Shown piece by piece: positions 14,511 through 23,338 of a stretch of 39,688 nt of DNA (the first letter of the stretch is position 1; every line of letters starts with the position of its first letter). Under the pieces are notes generated by a model that saw nothing but the letters and a program-made list of their open reading frames with translations, was not told the origin of the DNA and searched no databases. Source of the stretch: JAVBLF01 sp031553675 (lineage in GTDB: Bacteria; Bacillota; Clostridia; Christensenellales; CALWSW01); NCBI GenBank assembly GCA_031553675.1, contig JAVBLF010000127.1, positions 1 through 39,688 of the forward strand, in the 5' to 3' direction. Both the position numbers and the translations under genes were made by a program.

Positions 14511-16247
14511 TTATGCGTGTTTGACCAAACCCAGCGAGGCGTCCATCGTGATCACGGTACCGTTTTTCAGCACCTTGGACGCGCCGTAGGCCTCCGCGAT
14601 CATCGGCAGCCCCAGCGCCAGACAGGCCGCTCGCATCCGGCCCGATTCGTCGATGCCGTCGAGTATGAGGCCGCGCGCCTTTCGCAGCAGGGGCAAAACG
14701 GCCTCGCTGCTGTCGTTCGTGACGACAATGCGTCCGTCGTAGCGGAAGGCGTTTCCCCCGAGGGGATTGCGCACCAGCAGCACTTCGCCCGAAACGACGC
14801 CGGGCGAAACGCCCTTGCCGCCGCAGAGGATGTTGCCGATCATCTGCGCTTTGATCATGTTGGTCGTTCCGGACACGCCGATCGGCACGCCTGCCGTGAT
14901 CACGACCATGTCGCCCGTCTTCACGAGGCCGGCGCGCTCGGCACAATCGATTGCGATGTTGAACAGGTCGTCGGTGTCGGTGGCTTCGCTGCAGAGGAAG
15001 GGAATGACCCCCCAACTGAGCATGAGCTGCCGCTGCACCCTGGGATCGGGCGTGCCGCAGATGATGGGGCAACCCGGGTGAAAGCGCGATATGCTGCGCG
15101 CCGTGTGGCCCGACTTGCTGACCGTGACGATCACCGACGCCGAAAGCTCCATGGCCGTCGTGCAGGCGGCGTAGGAGATCGCGTCCGTGATCGTGGCGTT
15201 GGCCATGAGATCCAAGCTCGCCATCCGCTTCCAATAGTCGATGCTCGCTTCGGTGGTGCGGGCGATCTCGACCATGGTTTTCAGCGCTTCGACGGGATAC
15301 TTGCCGTTTGCCGTCTCGCCGGAGAGCATGGTGCAGGTGCTGCCGTCGTAGATCGCGTTGGCGACATCGCTCGTCTCGGCGCGGGTGGGGCGGGGGTTAC
15401 GGATCATGCTGTCGAGCATCTGCGTGGCGGTGATCACGATTTTGTCCCGCTTCAGACATTTTTTGATGATCGCCTTCTGCACGACCGGCACGTTTTCAAC
15501 CGGAATTTCGACGCCGAGATCGCCGCGCGCGATCATGATGCCGTCGGACACCGACACGATCTCGTCGAGGTTGGTCAGGCCCTGCTGGTTTTCGATCTTG
15601 GCGATCAAGCGTACGCGCGGATTGCCGCAGGATTCGAGCAGTTTGCGCACAGCCAGCACGTCGTCCGCCTTGCGGACGAACGAGATCGCGATGAAGTCGA
15701 AATCGTTTGCGCAGGCGAACGCGATGTCGGCCTCGTCTTTTTCGGTGAGGCTGGGGAGCTGGATGTTGGCACCGGGGAGATTGACGCTTTTTTTCGAGGA
15801 GATCGTCGCGCCGTTCTCCACGATGCAGCGCACGTCGCCATTGGCTTCGATCCCCGTCACCCGCATGCCGATCAACCCGTCGTCTACGAGCACGAGCTGC
15901 CCGACTTCGATGTCGCGGGCCAGTTCCTTGTAGCTCAAACTCATGCGATCGGCCGTGCCGACGACGTCTTCTTTCGCTATCAGAAAGGGTTGCCCCTCGA
16001 CGAGATCGACCGGCCCTTCGAAGTCGCCGCAGCGGATCTCCGGCCCTTTCGTGTCGAGGAGCACCGCTGTGCTCAATCCCAGCTCATCCCGGATGCGCCG
16101 GAAGCACGTCAGGCGCTCCAGGTGTTCCTCGTGGTTGCCGTGCGAGAAGTTCATGCGGGCGCAGTCCATGCCGCCCACAAGCAACGCACGCATCACGTCG
16201 TCGTCACAAGCCGGGCCGAGCGTGCAAATGATCTTGGTGTGGTTCAT
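14511..16247 (-). CDS. pyk: Pyruvate kinase with C-terminal extra (PEP-utiliser-like) domain
   Basis: This 578-residue glycolytic enzyme transfers phosphate from phosphoenolpyruvate to ADP. The N terminus is TKIICTLGPA, the substrate loop is RMNFSHG, the ion site is LLDTKGPEIR, the catalytic region is IAKIENQQGL and MIARGDLGVEIP, and the family signature is AETSDVANAIYDG. Like many Firmicute forms it has a C-terminal swivelling domain (from about residue 475, starting KGVSPGVVSGEVLLVRNP). There the usual TSHAA phosphohistidine segment reads DESGRMRAA, so no phosphorylatable histidine is present. The ATG at 16247 follows GGAGGA; an upstream ATG adds 14 residues outside the family. A strong promoter precedes it. 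Confidence 0.95.
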   Translation of the reverse strand: MNHTKIICTLGPACDDDVMRALLVGGMDCARMNFSHGNHEEHLERLTCFRRIRDELGLSTAVLLDTKGPEIRCGDFEGPVDLVEGQPFLIAKEDVVGTADRMSLSYKELARDIEVGQLVLVDDGLIGMRVTGIEANGDVRCIVENGATISSKKSVNLPGANIQLPSLTEKDEADIAFACANDFDFIAISFVRKADDVLAVRKLLESCGNPRVRLIAKIENQQGLTNLDEIVSVSDGIMIARGDLGVEIPVENVPVVQKAIIKKCLKRDKIVITATQMLDSMIRNPRPTRAETSDVANAIYDGSTCTMLSGETANGKYPVEALKTMVEIARTTEASIDYWKRMASLDLMANATITDAISYAACTTAMELSASVIVTVSKSGHTARSISRFHPGCPIICGTPDPRVQRQLMLSWGVIPFLCSEATDTDDLFNIAIDCAERAGLVKTGDMVVITAGVPIGVSGTTNMIKAQMIGNILCGGKGVSPGVVSGEVLLVRNPLGGNAFRYDGRIVVTNDSSEAVLPLLRKARGLILDGIDESGRMRAACLALGLPMIAEAYGASKVLKNGTVITMDASLGLVKHA

Positions 16248-16295
16248 CGAACATCCTCCGAAGGATCGGGTTGTCTTCAAAATATCCATCCTACC

Positions 16296-16324
16296 ATTAT
16301 AGCGCGAATCGCCGCATTTGACAA
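16296..16324 (-). promoter_or_regulatory. SigA promoter of pyruvate kinase
   Basis: On the minus strand TTGTCA, 17 bases and a perfect TATAAT end about 50 bases before the start codon. Confidence 0.85.
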
Positions 16325-16352
16325 AAGTTTCTCAATAAATGGCATTGGTGCA

Positions 16353-17615
16353 TTATGCCTCGCTGATGCCGAGCTTGTCAAAGACGTAGAAGAGAATGCC
16401 GAAGAGCAGGCCGATCAGTGCGCCGAGCGTCATGCCCGCGATTTCGACCACGCCGATCTTCACCGTCAAACCCGACAGACCCGCGACGAAGACGATCGAG
16501 GTCATGATGAGGTTTTTGGGTTTACCGTAATCGACCTTGCGATCGACGAGGATGCGCAGGCCCGATGTACCGATCATGCCGTAGAGCAAAAAGGTGATGC
16601 CGCCGATGACGTCGCCGGGGATGGTTCGAACGAGGGCCGACAGCGGCCCGATGAACGCGATGAGGATGGAAATGATGGCCGCGCCGGTGATGACCTGCAC
16701 GCTGTAGACGCCCGTCACCGCCATGACGCCGATGTTTTCGCCGTAAGTCGTCGTGCCGACCGCACCGAAAAGCCCCGACAAAGCCGTTGAGAAGTTGTCC
16801 GCGAAAATCGACCGGTGCAAACCGGGGTCTTTGAGCAGATCGCGCCCGACGATCTTGCTCGTGATGATTTGGTGCCCGATGTGCTCGGTCGCCAGCACGA
16901 GCGCGACCGGCGCGATCGTGAGCATGTCGCCCAGGTCAAATTGGGCGACTTGAAACTTCGGTATCATGAAAAGCTTGGCTTGCAGAACGGGCGTGAAGTC
17001 GATCATGTGGAAGCAAACCGCCGTCAGGTAGCCGCAGACCATTGCGACGAGCAGCGGAACGACGCCTAAAAAGCCCTTGAAAAGCACCGACCCGAAAACC
17101 GCGACGCCCAGCGTGACACAAAACACCGTGATGCTTCCCGCAGTGGCGCTTTCGCCCATGAGGTTCGCGCCGATCTCGCCGCCGTTCACCGACACCCCTG
17201 CGAGCCCCAGCCCGATCAGCGCGACGATCGGCCCCATGGCCGCCGGCGGCAGCAGGATGTCGATCCACTCCGTGCCGAAGCGGTAGATCACGAGCGCCAG
17301 CAGCATGCCGATGACGCCGACCAACACGACGCCACCCTGCGCATAGCGGATGCCATGCCCCGCGATGACCGCTCCGACCGGCGCAAGAAAGGCAAAGCTG
17401 GAACCCAGAAACGCGGGCGCTTTGCCTTTTGTGACGAATATGAAGATGAGAGTGCCGACGCCGTTCATCAGCAAGACGATACCGGGATCCATTTTAAAAA
17501 TGAGCGGCACGAGCACCGATGCGCCAAACATGGCGAACACGTGCTGGATGCTGAGCGGCAACATGCGCAGGAAGGGCACACGCTCCTCGACTTGGATGAT
17601 CCGTTTCTCTTTCAT
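16353..17615 (-). CDS. Uracil/xanthine permease, NCS2 (NAT) family
   Basis: This 420-residue, roughly 14-helix proton symporter of the nucleobase-ascorbate transporter family has the N-terminal PLSIQHVFAMFGASVLVPL, then a QGGVVLVGVIG helix. ALVLATEHIGHQIITSKIVGRDLLKDPGLHRSIFADN follows, and then the NAT signature as TTTYGENIGVMAVTGVYS. These features, especially the glutamates in ATEHIGH and YGENIG, are closest to the uracil permeases UraA/PyrP. Xanthine is possible given the surroundings. The ATG at 17615 follows AGAGGG; the longer frame upstream has no homology. It is preceded by its own promoter and a repeat element. Confidence 0.92.
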   Translation of the reverse strand: MKEKRIIQVEERVPFLRMLPLSIQHVFAMFGASVLVPLIFKMDPGIVLLMNGVGTLIFIFVTKGKAPAFLGSSFAFLAPVGAVIAGHGIRYAQGGVVLVGVIGMLLALVIYRFGTEWIDILLPPAAMGPIVALIGLGLAGVSVNGGEIGANLMGESATAGSITVFCVTLGVAVFGSVLFKGFLGVVPLLVAMVCGYLTAVCFHMIDFTPVLQAKLFMIPKFQVAQFDLGDMLTIAPVALVLATEHIGHQIITSKIVGRDLLKDPGLHRSIFADNFSTALSGLFGAVGTTTYGENIGVMAVTGVYSVQVITGAAIISILIAFIGPLSALVRTIPGDVIGGITFLLYGMIGTSGLRILVDRKVDYGKPKNLIMTSIVFVAGLSGLTVKIGVVEIAGMTLGALIGLLFGILFYVFDKLGISEA

Positions 17616-17657
17616 CGTTTCCCTCTTTTCTTCGGTATGGGCTTTTTTTCTTGCGGT

Positions 17658-17687
17658 ATTATAGCACAAAGAACACCATGAACTCAA
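17658..17687 (-). promoter_or_regulatory. SigA promoter of the NCS2 permease gene
   Basis: On the minus strand TTGAGT, 18 bases and TATAAT lie about 40 bases before the start. The -35 touches the edge of repeat copy 1. Confidence 0.7.
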
Positions 17688-17693
17688 GGCGAT

Positions 17694-17756
17694 CTCTGGG
17701 GGATTTCATCCCCCAGACCCCTGACTTAAGGGTCGAGGACCCTTAAGAATCCCTAT
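17694..17756 (-). repeat. Two-hairpin intergenic repeat, copy 1 (inverted)
   Basis: Read on the minus strand it begins GGGATTC and holds stem 1, TTAAGGGTC/GACCCTTAA, a GGGGTCT spacer, and stem 2, CTGGGGGA-tgaaa-TCCCCCAG. It lies between the NCS2 permease and the 7-TM gene and is the only copy not touching a stop codon. It belongs with the copies at 19510, 23339 and 38712. Confidence 0.85.
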
Positions 17757-17807
17757 CCGCCAGTCATCAATGCGCAGGCTCGATAAGGAGACCAATTTTT
17801 CGGGAGG

Positions 17808-18500
17808 CTAGCGCACGCGGGTAGGACGACTGGGTTTTTCACTGGAATACGCGCGAAAGCCCATCCACACGATCCAGACGTAGGCGATCGTCTTGGGGAT
17901 CATCAGCATGCCAATGGGGGGGAGTAGGTCCGCGAAAAGGACGACGGGGAAGTAAAACGCAAAGGATAGCGTGATCGCCAGCCACATTTTCTCGAAGGCG
18001 GCATCGCGTCCTCGGGCGGCGGACTGGTAAAAAAACCAGATGAGGCAGGCACCGAGGATGGCGAAGGGGATGTTGCGAAGGATGCCCCAGGACAGCGGAG
18101 CGTCGAGCGAAAACCAATCGTTTTGCGGGAAAAGACAGAGCAGCACGCGCACGATCGCGAGACCGTACACAACGACGCAGCGTATACACACGCCGCTCTC
18201 TTCCGGATGGTAGCGCCGCCGCCAGAAACGGTAGAGCAGCACGTAGAAAACCGTCATCGTGATCGACGTGACGAGCTTGCCGAAGCCCAGCGACGCCGCA
18301 TGCCCCGCCATGTCGCCCGACCAAAGCGCGAAGATCCGCGGGAAGAGATGGAAGGCGTCGCCACAGCCCAACACGATCGCCATGATGCCGTAATCGCGCC
18401 ACACGCTCCCTTTTGGGCTGTTCTTCGCCATCGTCCAGCCCAGCAGCAGAACGACGAACAGATACCCGACGTCAAAAATGGATTCAAAAAAGGCTTGCAC
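17808..18500 (-). CDS. Unrecognised seven-helix membrane protein
   Basis: I do not recognise this 230-residue protein. It has about seven hydrophobic segments (near residues 5-25, 38-60, 72-95, 103-122, 135-157, 165-190 and 195-215). A conserved-looking polar patch, CGDAFHLFPR, lies in the second helix, a short CIRC lies before the fourth, and the tail is basic. There is no signal peptide or catalytic motif. The GTG at 18500 is chosen because AAGGA precedes it by eight bases; the frame is open for 21 more codons, but that part is not membrane-like. It is the first gene after the terminator of the acs cluster, so it is probably transcribed separately. Confidence 0.7.
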   Translation of the reverse strand: MQAFFESIFDVGYLFVVLLLGWTMAKNSPKGSVWRDYGIMAIVLGCGDAFHLFPRIFALWSGDMAGHAASLGFGKLVTSITMTVFYVLLYRFWRRRYHPEESGVCIRCVVVYGLAIVRVLLCLFPQNDWFSLDAPLSWGILRNIPFAILGACLIWFFYQSAARGRDAAFEKMWLAITLSFAFYFPVVLFADLLPPIGMLMIPKTIAYVWIVWMGFRAYSSEKPSRPTRVR

Positions 18501-18549
18501 GGAATCGCTTCCTTTCACAATTGGCTCACAAATGGCAGGCGCACGCTTG

Positions 18550-18581
18550 AAAAGGGGACGCATGCTCTATCATGCGCCCCC
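18550..18581 (-). terminator. Terminator at the end of the acs cluster
   Basis: On the minus strand GGGGGCGCATG pairs with CATGCGTCCCC around a six-base loop and is followed by TTTTC, 14 bases after the acsE stop codon. Confidence 0.8.
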
Positions 18582-18594
18582 TGATGCGGTTTGA

Positions 18595-19392
18595 TTAATG
18601 CTTTTTGCTCATGAAGAGTTGGACGTAGGAGTCGGCGTAGATCTCCTGGTTCATCAGCACGCGGCCGGTGGCGGCGGCGGCCATGAGCTCATCGTCGTTG
18701 GCGTCTGCGATCGCCGAGTCGAGGCCGTATGCCTGGAGCATGACGAGCATCGTGCGGTTGAGCAGCGGACGGTTGGCGCAGCGCTGGGAGATGTTCGACA
18801 GGCCGACCGTCGTCTTGGGCGCGGGATCGCTCATCTGCTTGATCTGCGCAAGTGTCTGCATCGTTTCGAAGATGTGATCCTGGGCGACGTTGACCGGCAA
18901 GACCAGCGGATCGATGTAGAGGTCGTCGTAGGGAAGGCCGAATTCGTCGCAAGCGGCCAGCATTTCGGCAGCCAGCATGATGCGCTCGTCGGAACCCTTG
19001 GGAACGCCAGATTCCTCGCTCATGCAGAGGCCGACGACCTTGGCGCCGTACTTGACAGCCATCGGGAAGACGCGTTCGATCTTGTAGCGGTCGGCGTGGG
19101 TCGAGTTGAGCAGCGGCGGGCGTTTGCAGCGTTTGACCGCTTCTTCCATGATGTCGTAGTTCGTCGTGTCGATCGCGAGCGGCGTGTCGACGACTTCCTG
19201 GACGGTATCGACCAGCCAGAGCATGGCGTCCAGCGGGTCTTCCGCCGCGACGCCCGCGCTGACATCCAGCCAGTACGCGCCGTTTTCGGTCTGCTTGATC
19301 GCCCAATCCTGAACGGGCTTTTTGTCCTTGTTCGCGATCGCTTCTCGGATGTCCTTAAAAATGCCGTTAATCCGTTCGCCGATGATCTCCAT
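18595..19392 (-). CDS. acsE: Methyltetrahydrofolate:corrinoid iron-sulfur protein methyltransferase
   Basis: This 265-residue TIM-barrel enzyme moves the methyl group of 5-methyl-tetrahydrofolate to the cob(I)amide of AcsCD. It matches characterised AcsE over its full length: IIGERINGIFKDI at the start, LDVSAGVAAEDPLDAMLWL, the pterin-binding IDTTNYDIMEEAV with its aspartate, NSTHADRYKIE, LYIDPLVLPVNVAQDH, the PKTTVGLSNISQRCANRPLLNRT block with the N5-binding asparagine, and DSAIADANDDEL. The ATG has GGGAGG upstream. It is the last gene of the acs cluster. The 183-base gap separating it from acsD carries repeat copy 2 and another hairpin, so its expression may be tuned separately. Confidence 0.96.
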   Translation of the reverse strand: MEIIGERINGIFKDIREAIANKDKKPVQDWAIKQTENGAYWLDVSAGVAAEDPLDAMLWLVDTVQEVVDTPLAIDTTNYDIMEEAVKRCKRPPLLNSTHADRYKIERVFPMAVKYGAKVVGLCMSEESGVPKGSDERIMLAAEMLAACDEFGLPYDDLYIDPLVLPVNVAQDHIFETMQTLAQIKQMSDPAPKTTVGLSNISQRCANRPLLNRTMLVMLQAYGLDSAIADANDDELMAAAATGRVLMNQEIYADSYVQLFMSKKH

Positions 19393-19449
19393 AATAAACC
19401 TCCCTTAATCGCTTCTCCGCAAGTCGAAATTCCGACTGCATTTCGAATA

Positions 19450-19490
19450 CACATGCGCATTTGCGCGCCTTACGCTTGGCGCGCAAATGC
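19450..19490. other. Hairpin in the acsD-acsE gap
   Basis: GCATTTGCGCGCC and GGCGCGCAAATGC form a perfect 13-pair inverted repeat around an eight-base loop. It sits just upstream (plus sense) of repeat copy 2. There is no T run. Confidence 0.65.
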
Positions 19491-19509
19491 TGCAAGCATG
19501 CTTCCAGAC

Positions 19510-19578
19510 AGGGATTCCAAAGGGTTTTGACCCTTTGGTCGGGGTCTTAGGGGATGAAATCCCCTAACGCTTCCCCTA
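19510..19578 (+). repeat. Two-hairpin intergenic repeat, copy 2 (abuts acsD stop)
   Basis: It starts GGGATTCC, with stem 1 CCAAAGGGT/ACCCTTTGG and stem 2 TTAGGGGA-tgaaa-TCCCCTAA, then a CTTCCCCTA tail. The CTA at its end is the complement of the acsD stop codon TAG, so the repeat directly follows acsD in the message. Confidence 0.85.
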
Positions 19579-20544
19579 GACCGCGTTGGGCTGCATCATT
19601 TCGTCGATGTTCTTCTTGAGCAGCTCGATGGCGCGCGGGTGGCGCATGACGAGGATGTCGGTGCCGGACTGGACGAGGGCGGCGGCGGTGAGGGCTTCCC
19701 ACATGATGCCGCGTTCGGCCTGTTCGCCCCAGCCGGGGAATTCGTCGGTGCCGACGTTGGCTTCTTTGGCTTTCCAGGCTTCCAGGCCGATCTGGCCGAG
19801 GGTGGGCATGGCGAGCATCTTGTCGCCCTGGAGCGCGCCGATGCGGCTGCGTTCGCCGATCGAGTAGGAGTATTCGATGCCGTAGCCGAGGCCGCCGATC
19901 GAGGGATCGAGGATGATCTTGTCGGCGGGCAGGCCCATCTCGGTGACGAGGATGTTGAGCTGCTTGCAGATGTTGATGTCGAGCGGCGAGTTCGCGATCA
20001 GCGTGTGCTTGTGCACCATGCAAGCGGCGGCGATCGTGTTGTAGTTGTCGTTATCGGCGTTGCCGAGAAGGAGGTTTTCTCCGGCGCAAGCTTCGGCGAC
20101 GGCGGGGATGATCTTATTGTCAACTTCAGCGACGCCGCAGCCCAGCACGGCGACCGGTACGCTGACCGCTTCGAGCACGCGCTTGACGGTGGCTGCGCAG
20201 TCTTCGGGCGAGGTGCCCTTGACTTCGGGATCGGCGCTCGCCAGGCGGATCATGACGATGTCCGCGCCGAATTCGACGGCCTTTTTCGCCCAGGCAGCGG
20301 GATCGTTGACGGCGTCGCCATAGGCGTTGAGGACTTCCGGGTTCCACTCGGGCACCATGTCGACGATCTCGATCGCGATCACGGCGCGGTGGGGCATTTC
20401 GCCTTCGAAGTGCAGATAGGGCAGGGACGTTTCGCCGCCGACGGTGATGGTGTTGGCGCGGGTGCCGCCCTCGGCTGCCGTCGCGCCGAGAACGACCGTC
20501 CCGATCTTGCCAGCGTTTCTATCCTTCAAAACTTGAACAGCCAT
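19576..20544 (-). CDS. acsD: Corrinoid iron-sulfur protein, small subunit
   Basis: This 322-residue TIM-barrel subunit helps hold the corrinoid and docks AcsE during methyl transfer. It has the expected start GKIGTVVLGATAAEGGTRANTITVGG and LPYLHFEGEMPHRAVIAIEI. DIVMIRLASADPEVKGTSPED, LGCGVAEVDNKIIPA, NLLLGNADNDNYNTIAAACM, DPSIGGLGYGIEYSYSIGER and PTLGQIGLEAWKAKEA follow. The start ATG at 20544 has AGGAGG eight bases before it; the frame runs 53 codons further upstream without homology. It lies 55 bases after acsF. Confidence 0.96.
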   Translation of the reverse strand: MAVQVLKDRNAGKIGTVVLGATAAEGGTRANTITVGGETSLPYLHFEGEMPHRAVIAIEIVDMVPEWNPEVLNAYGDAVNDPAAWAKKAVEFGADIVMIRLASADPEVKGTSPEDCAATVKRVLEAVSVPVAVLGCGVAEVDNKIIPAVAEACAGENLLLGNADNDNYNTIAAACMVHKHTLIANSPLDINICKQLNILVTEMGLPADKIILDPSIGGLGYGIEYSYSIGERSRIGALQGDKMLAMPTLGQIGLEAWKAKEANVGTDEFPGWGEQAERGIMWEALTAAALVQSGTDILVMRHPRAIELLKKNIDEMMQPNAV

Positions 20545-20599
20545 TGTGTTTCCTCCTATCGATTGGATGTTTCGCGCGCCCACAACCGCGCGGGGGCGA

Positions 20600-21424
20600 T
20601 CACGCAAAAACCTTGTCGAGTATCGCGTAGGCCGCCTGGACGCTCGGCGCATCGCCGGGCAGGTCGAAGATCGGCTTGGCTTCGATGTCGAACTGCGTGA
20701 CAAGCGGGTCGGTGGGGATCGTGCCGATCAGCGTGAGGCCGGTCTTTTCGATCTCCTTTTCGAGGAGCTTGGCGTCCTCGTCGGTCGTGCGGGTCAAAAC
20801 GAGGTACTTTTGCATGATCTTCGTGTGGATCTGTTTGGTCAAGTCGTTGACCCGGCCGGCCGATCGCACCGAACGCACCGAGCTGTCGCTGACGACGAAG
20901 AGGATGTCGATGTCGTCGGTCGTCCGGCGGCTGATGTGCTCGAGGCCCGCTTCGTTATCCATCACGATCACCTCGTAATTGCTCGCCAAGCTCGAAAGGT
21001 AATTCTTAAGGATGTTGTTCGGGAAGCAGTAGCAGCCTGGGCCGTCGGGTCCACCCATGACGAGGGTATCGACCTTGTCGCCTTCGTTCAGGAGCGTATG
21101 GAGCTGGTACTGGATGAAGGCGTCTTGGCTCATCCCCTCGGGGATGCCGTGGGGCTCCTTCGTCTTGGCGATCATTTCGCTGATCGTGTCGGTATCGGAT
21201 TCAACGCCCAGCGCCTCATTGAGGTTGGCGTTGGCGTCGGCATCGACGGCGAGGATCGACCTGACGTGTTTCTTTTCGGACAAATAGCGGATCATGAGCG
21301 CCGAGAAGGTGGTCTTGCCCACGCCTCCTTTGCCCGCGACCGCGATTTGCAGTGCTTTTTTCTTGTTGGCCGCGCTTTTCCTCGTGTTGAGGTCCATGCG
21401 CATGGCGCCGATGTTTTCACTCAT
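20600..21424 (-). CDS. acsF: AcsF/CooC-type nickel-insertion ATPase
   Basis: This 274-residue MinD/ParA-type P-loop ATPase is implicated in nickel insertion into ACS or CODH. It has the deviant Walker A GKGGVGKTT at 31-39, the switch DADANANLNEALG, and the CooC-type CxC (C131, C133 in GPGCYCFPNN) that binds metal across a dimer. VMDNEAGLEHISRRTT then holds the Walker B region. It is the second such ATPase in the cluster (the other is at 29238), as in other acetogens. The first 20 residues are basic and not conserved in the family. It is co-transcribed with acsV and acsD. Confidence 0.9.
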   Translation of the reverse strand: MSENIGAMRMDLNTRKSAANKKKALQIAVAGKGGVGKTTFSALMIRYLSEKKHVRSILAVDADANANLNEALGVESDTDTISEMIAKTKEPHGIPEGMSQDAFIQYQLHTLLNEGDKVDTLVMGGPDGPGCYCFPNNILKNYLSSLASNYEVIVMDNEAGLEHISRRTTDDIDILFVVSDSSVRSVRSAGRVNDLTKQIHTKIMQKYLVLTRTTDEDAKLLEKEIEKTGLTLIGTIPTDPLVTQFDIEAKPIFDLPGDAPSVQAAYAILDKVFA

Positions 21425-21461
21425 CCCAGATCATCCTTTCTGAAATCGATTCCCGTCGTGC

Positions 21462-23303
21462 CTATCTGTACCTGTTGGGAAACAAACTCAGATCGGTGTG
21501 CGGGATAAACATGGCCGAGACGAACTCTTCCATGAAGTGGTTGCCGTTGGACAGTTCAAGGTAGGTCATGCCGTTGGCGATGTCGCGGCAGGAATGGATC
21601 TTTGCCCGGTCGAGCAGAAGCTCCAGTGCGCCGTGGAGGGACCTGTTGCCGACGTAGCTGAATTTTGCCTCGTCGATGTCGGGAAGCAAGCCGATCTCGA
21701 TCGCGTCGGACACGTTGATGAAGCTCCCGAAACCGCCGGCGATGATCACGCGATCGATCGCGGAAAAGTCAAGTCCAGCGTTGTCGAGCATGACTTTGAT
21801 GCCCGCGAACACGGCCCCTTTGGCGCGGAGGATGTTCTTCGCGTCGTCTTCGGAGAGGAAGATCTCCTTGTCGTTGCCGTACTCCCCGGCGTAGGCCAGG
21901 ATGTAGAAGGCTTCGCCGTCGAGGAAGCGCAGACGCGACGTTTCGGCCTTGCGGTTGAACAAACCGCTTCGATCGATGACCCCTGCTGCGCGCATCTTGG
22001 CGAGGACGTCGATCAGCCCCGAACCGCAGATGCCCGCGGGCGGTTGTTGCGCGATCGTCGACAGACGAGGTTCCCACGTGTCGGGATCGATCTCGACGGC
22101 GTTGATCGCGCCGTCCATCGCCCGCATGCCGCAAGCGATGCCCGAGCCTTCAAAGGCTGGTCCGGCCGAGCAAGCGCAGGTCATCATCCATTCGGCGTTG
22201 CCGAGGACGAGTTCGCCGTTTGTGCCGATGTCGAGGAAGAGCGCGATATCGCCCTGGATCTCGTGCAACCCCGTTGCGAGGACGCCCGCCGTGATGTCGC
22301 CGCCGACGTAGCTGGCGACGTTGGGCATGGTCATGACAAAAGCGTCGGGATGAATCCCGAGGTTCAGGCGTCTTGCCTGTGCCGATGGAAACTCGATCGC
22401 TGCCGGAATGTAAGGTTCCAAGCGCAGGTACTTCGGCGAGACGCCCATGAAAAAGTGCGTCATGACCGTGTTGCCCGCGACGACGGCGGCCTTGATGTCG
22501 GTGCGTTGCAGCTCCGTCGCCTCCAGCAAGCCCTCGATCAGTTCGTTGATGGTGTCGATCGAAGCCTTGTGAAGCTGCTGCAAACCGTCATCGCCCTTCT
22601 CTTCGGCGTAGATCATGCGACTGATCACATCCGAACCAAAGACGCTCTGGAGGTTGTAGCGGCCGCGCTTGGCCAGTTCGACGCCCGTTTCGAGGTTGAC
22701 GAGGCTGATGGCGACCGTCGTCGTACCGATGTCGATCGCGAGCCCGCACAGCGGCCGTTGCGCTTCGCCGGAAACGATCTCGATCATCTTCCAAAAGCGC
22801 CCGTTGAAGACCATCGTGGCCGTGATCACGCCGTTTTGTTCGCGCATCACTTCGGGCAGCCTTTGCAGTGCGTTGAGCGAGATGAGCGAGTCTGCGCCGA
22901 AGTGCTTGCGCAGGGCGATGCGGACACGGTCGAGGTCGTTCGTGTTTTCGTCGAGCGTCGGCATGTCGAGGCGCAGCGTGATGCGCTGGGCGATCGGGTT
23001 GAGCGCCTTGAGCTCCCATTTGAGCGCGCGCAAACCTTCGCCGGGCTTGTCGAGCAGTACCTGCTGCTTTTGCAGGCGCGAATCCTCGGGAATTTCGACG
23101 CTCATGTCGCGATCGACGATCACTTTGCAGGCGAGGTCTTCTTTTCCGTCGACGATCACGCGGCACTTTTTGCAAGTGCCCCGTCCGCCACAGGGGCTGT
23201 CGATCGCGACGCCCTGGGAAAAGCAGGCCTGAAGCAACAGCGATCCCGATTCGACTTCGAGCACGCGATCGTCGGGCAAAATCGTAACGGTACAAAGAGC
23301 CAT
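21462..23303 (-). CDS. acsV: Reductive activator of the corrinoid iron-sulfur protein (RACo type)
   Basis: This 613-residue protein reduces cob(II)amide that has dropped out of the methyl-transfer cycle back to cob(I)amide, using ATP. The N-terminal [2Fe-2S] ferredoxin domain has C38, C44, C47 and C59 (SPCGGRGTCKKC). A linker follows, then an ASKHA-fold ATPase from about residue 185 with GLAIDIGTTTVAISLV, VAGNTVMTHFF, DIGTNGELVLG, AFEGSGI and IIAGGFGSFINV. The length is normal for the AcsV group. It is separated from acsC by 102 bases that carry repeat copy 3, and from acsF by 37 bases. Confidence 0.94.
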   Translation of the reverse strand: MALCTVTILPDDRVLEVESGSLLLQACFSQGVAIDSPCGGRGTCKKCRVIVDGKEDLACKVIVDRDMSVEIPEDSRLQKQQVLLDKPGEGLRALKWELKALNPIAQRITLRLDMPTLDENTNDLDRVRIALRKHFGADSLISLNALQRLPEVMREQNGVITATMVFNGRFWKMIEIVSGEAQRPLCGLAIDIGTTTVAISLVNLETGVELAKRGRYNLQSVFGSDVISRMIYAEEKGDDGLQQLHKASIDTINELIEGLLEATELQRTDIKAAVVAGNTVMTHFFMGVSPKYLRLEPYIPAAIEFPSAQARRLNLGIHPDAFVMTMPNVASYVGGDITAGVLATGLHEIQGDIALFLDIGTNGELVLGNAEWMMTCACSAGPAFEGSGIACGMRAMDGAINAVEIDPDTWEPRLSTIAQQPPAGICGSGLIDVLAKMRAAGVIDRSGLFNRKAETSRLRFLDGEAFYILAYAGEYGNDKEIFLSEDDAKNILRAKGAVFAGIKVMLDNAGLDFSAIDRVIIAGGFGSFINVSDAIEIGLLPDIDEAKFSYVGNRSLHGALELLLDRAKIHSCRDIANGMTYLELSNGNHFMEEFVSAMFIPHTDLSLFPNRYR

Positions 23304-23338
23304 CGGCGTACCTCAAAATGGAAAAGTAATTTAACAAA

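Noticed and set aside
14385..16790. 801-codon plus-strand open frame
   Set aside because: It is antisense to pyruvate kinase, begins inside the GntR terminator region and runs across the pyruvate kinase promoter. It is a composition artefact.
17694..17756. Repeat copy 1 considered as a plain rho-independent terminator
   Set aside because: The stems are strong, but no T run follows on either strand and the same structure recurs elsewhere, so a repeat element explains it better.
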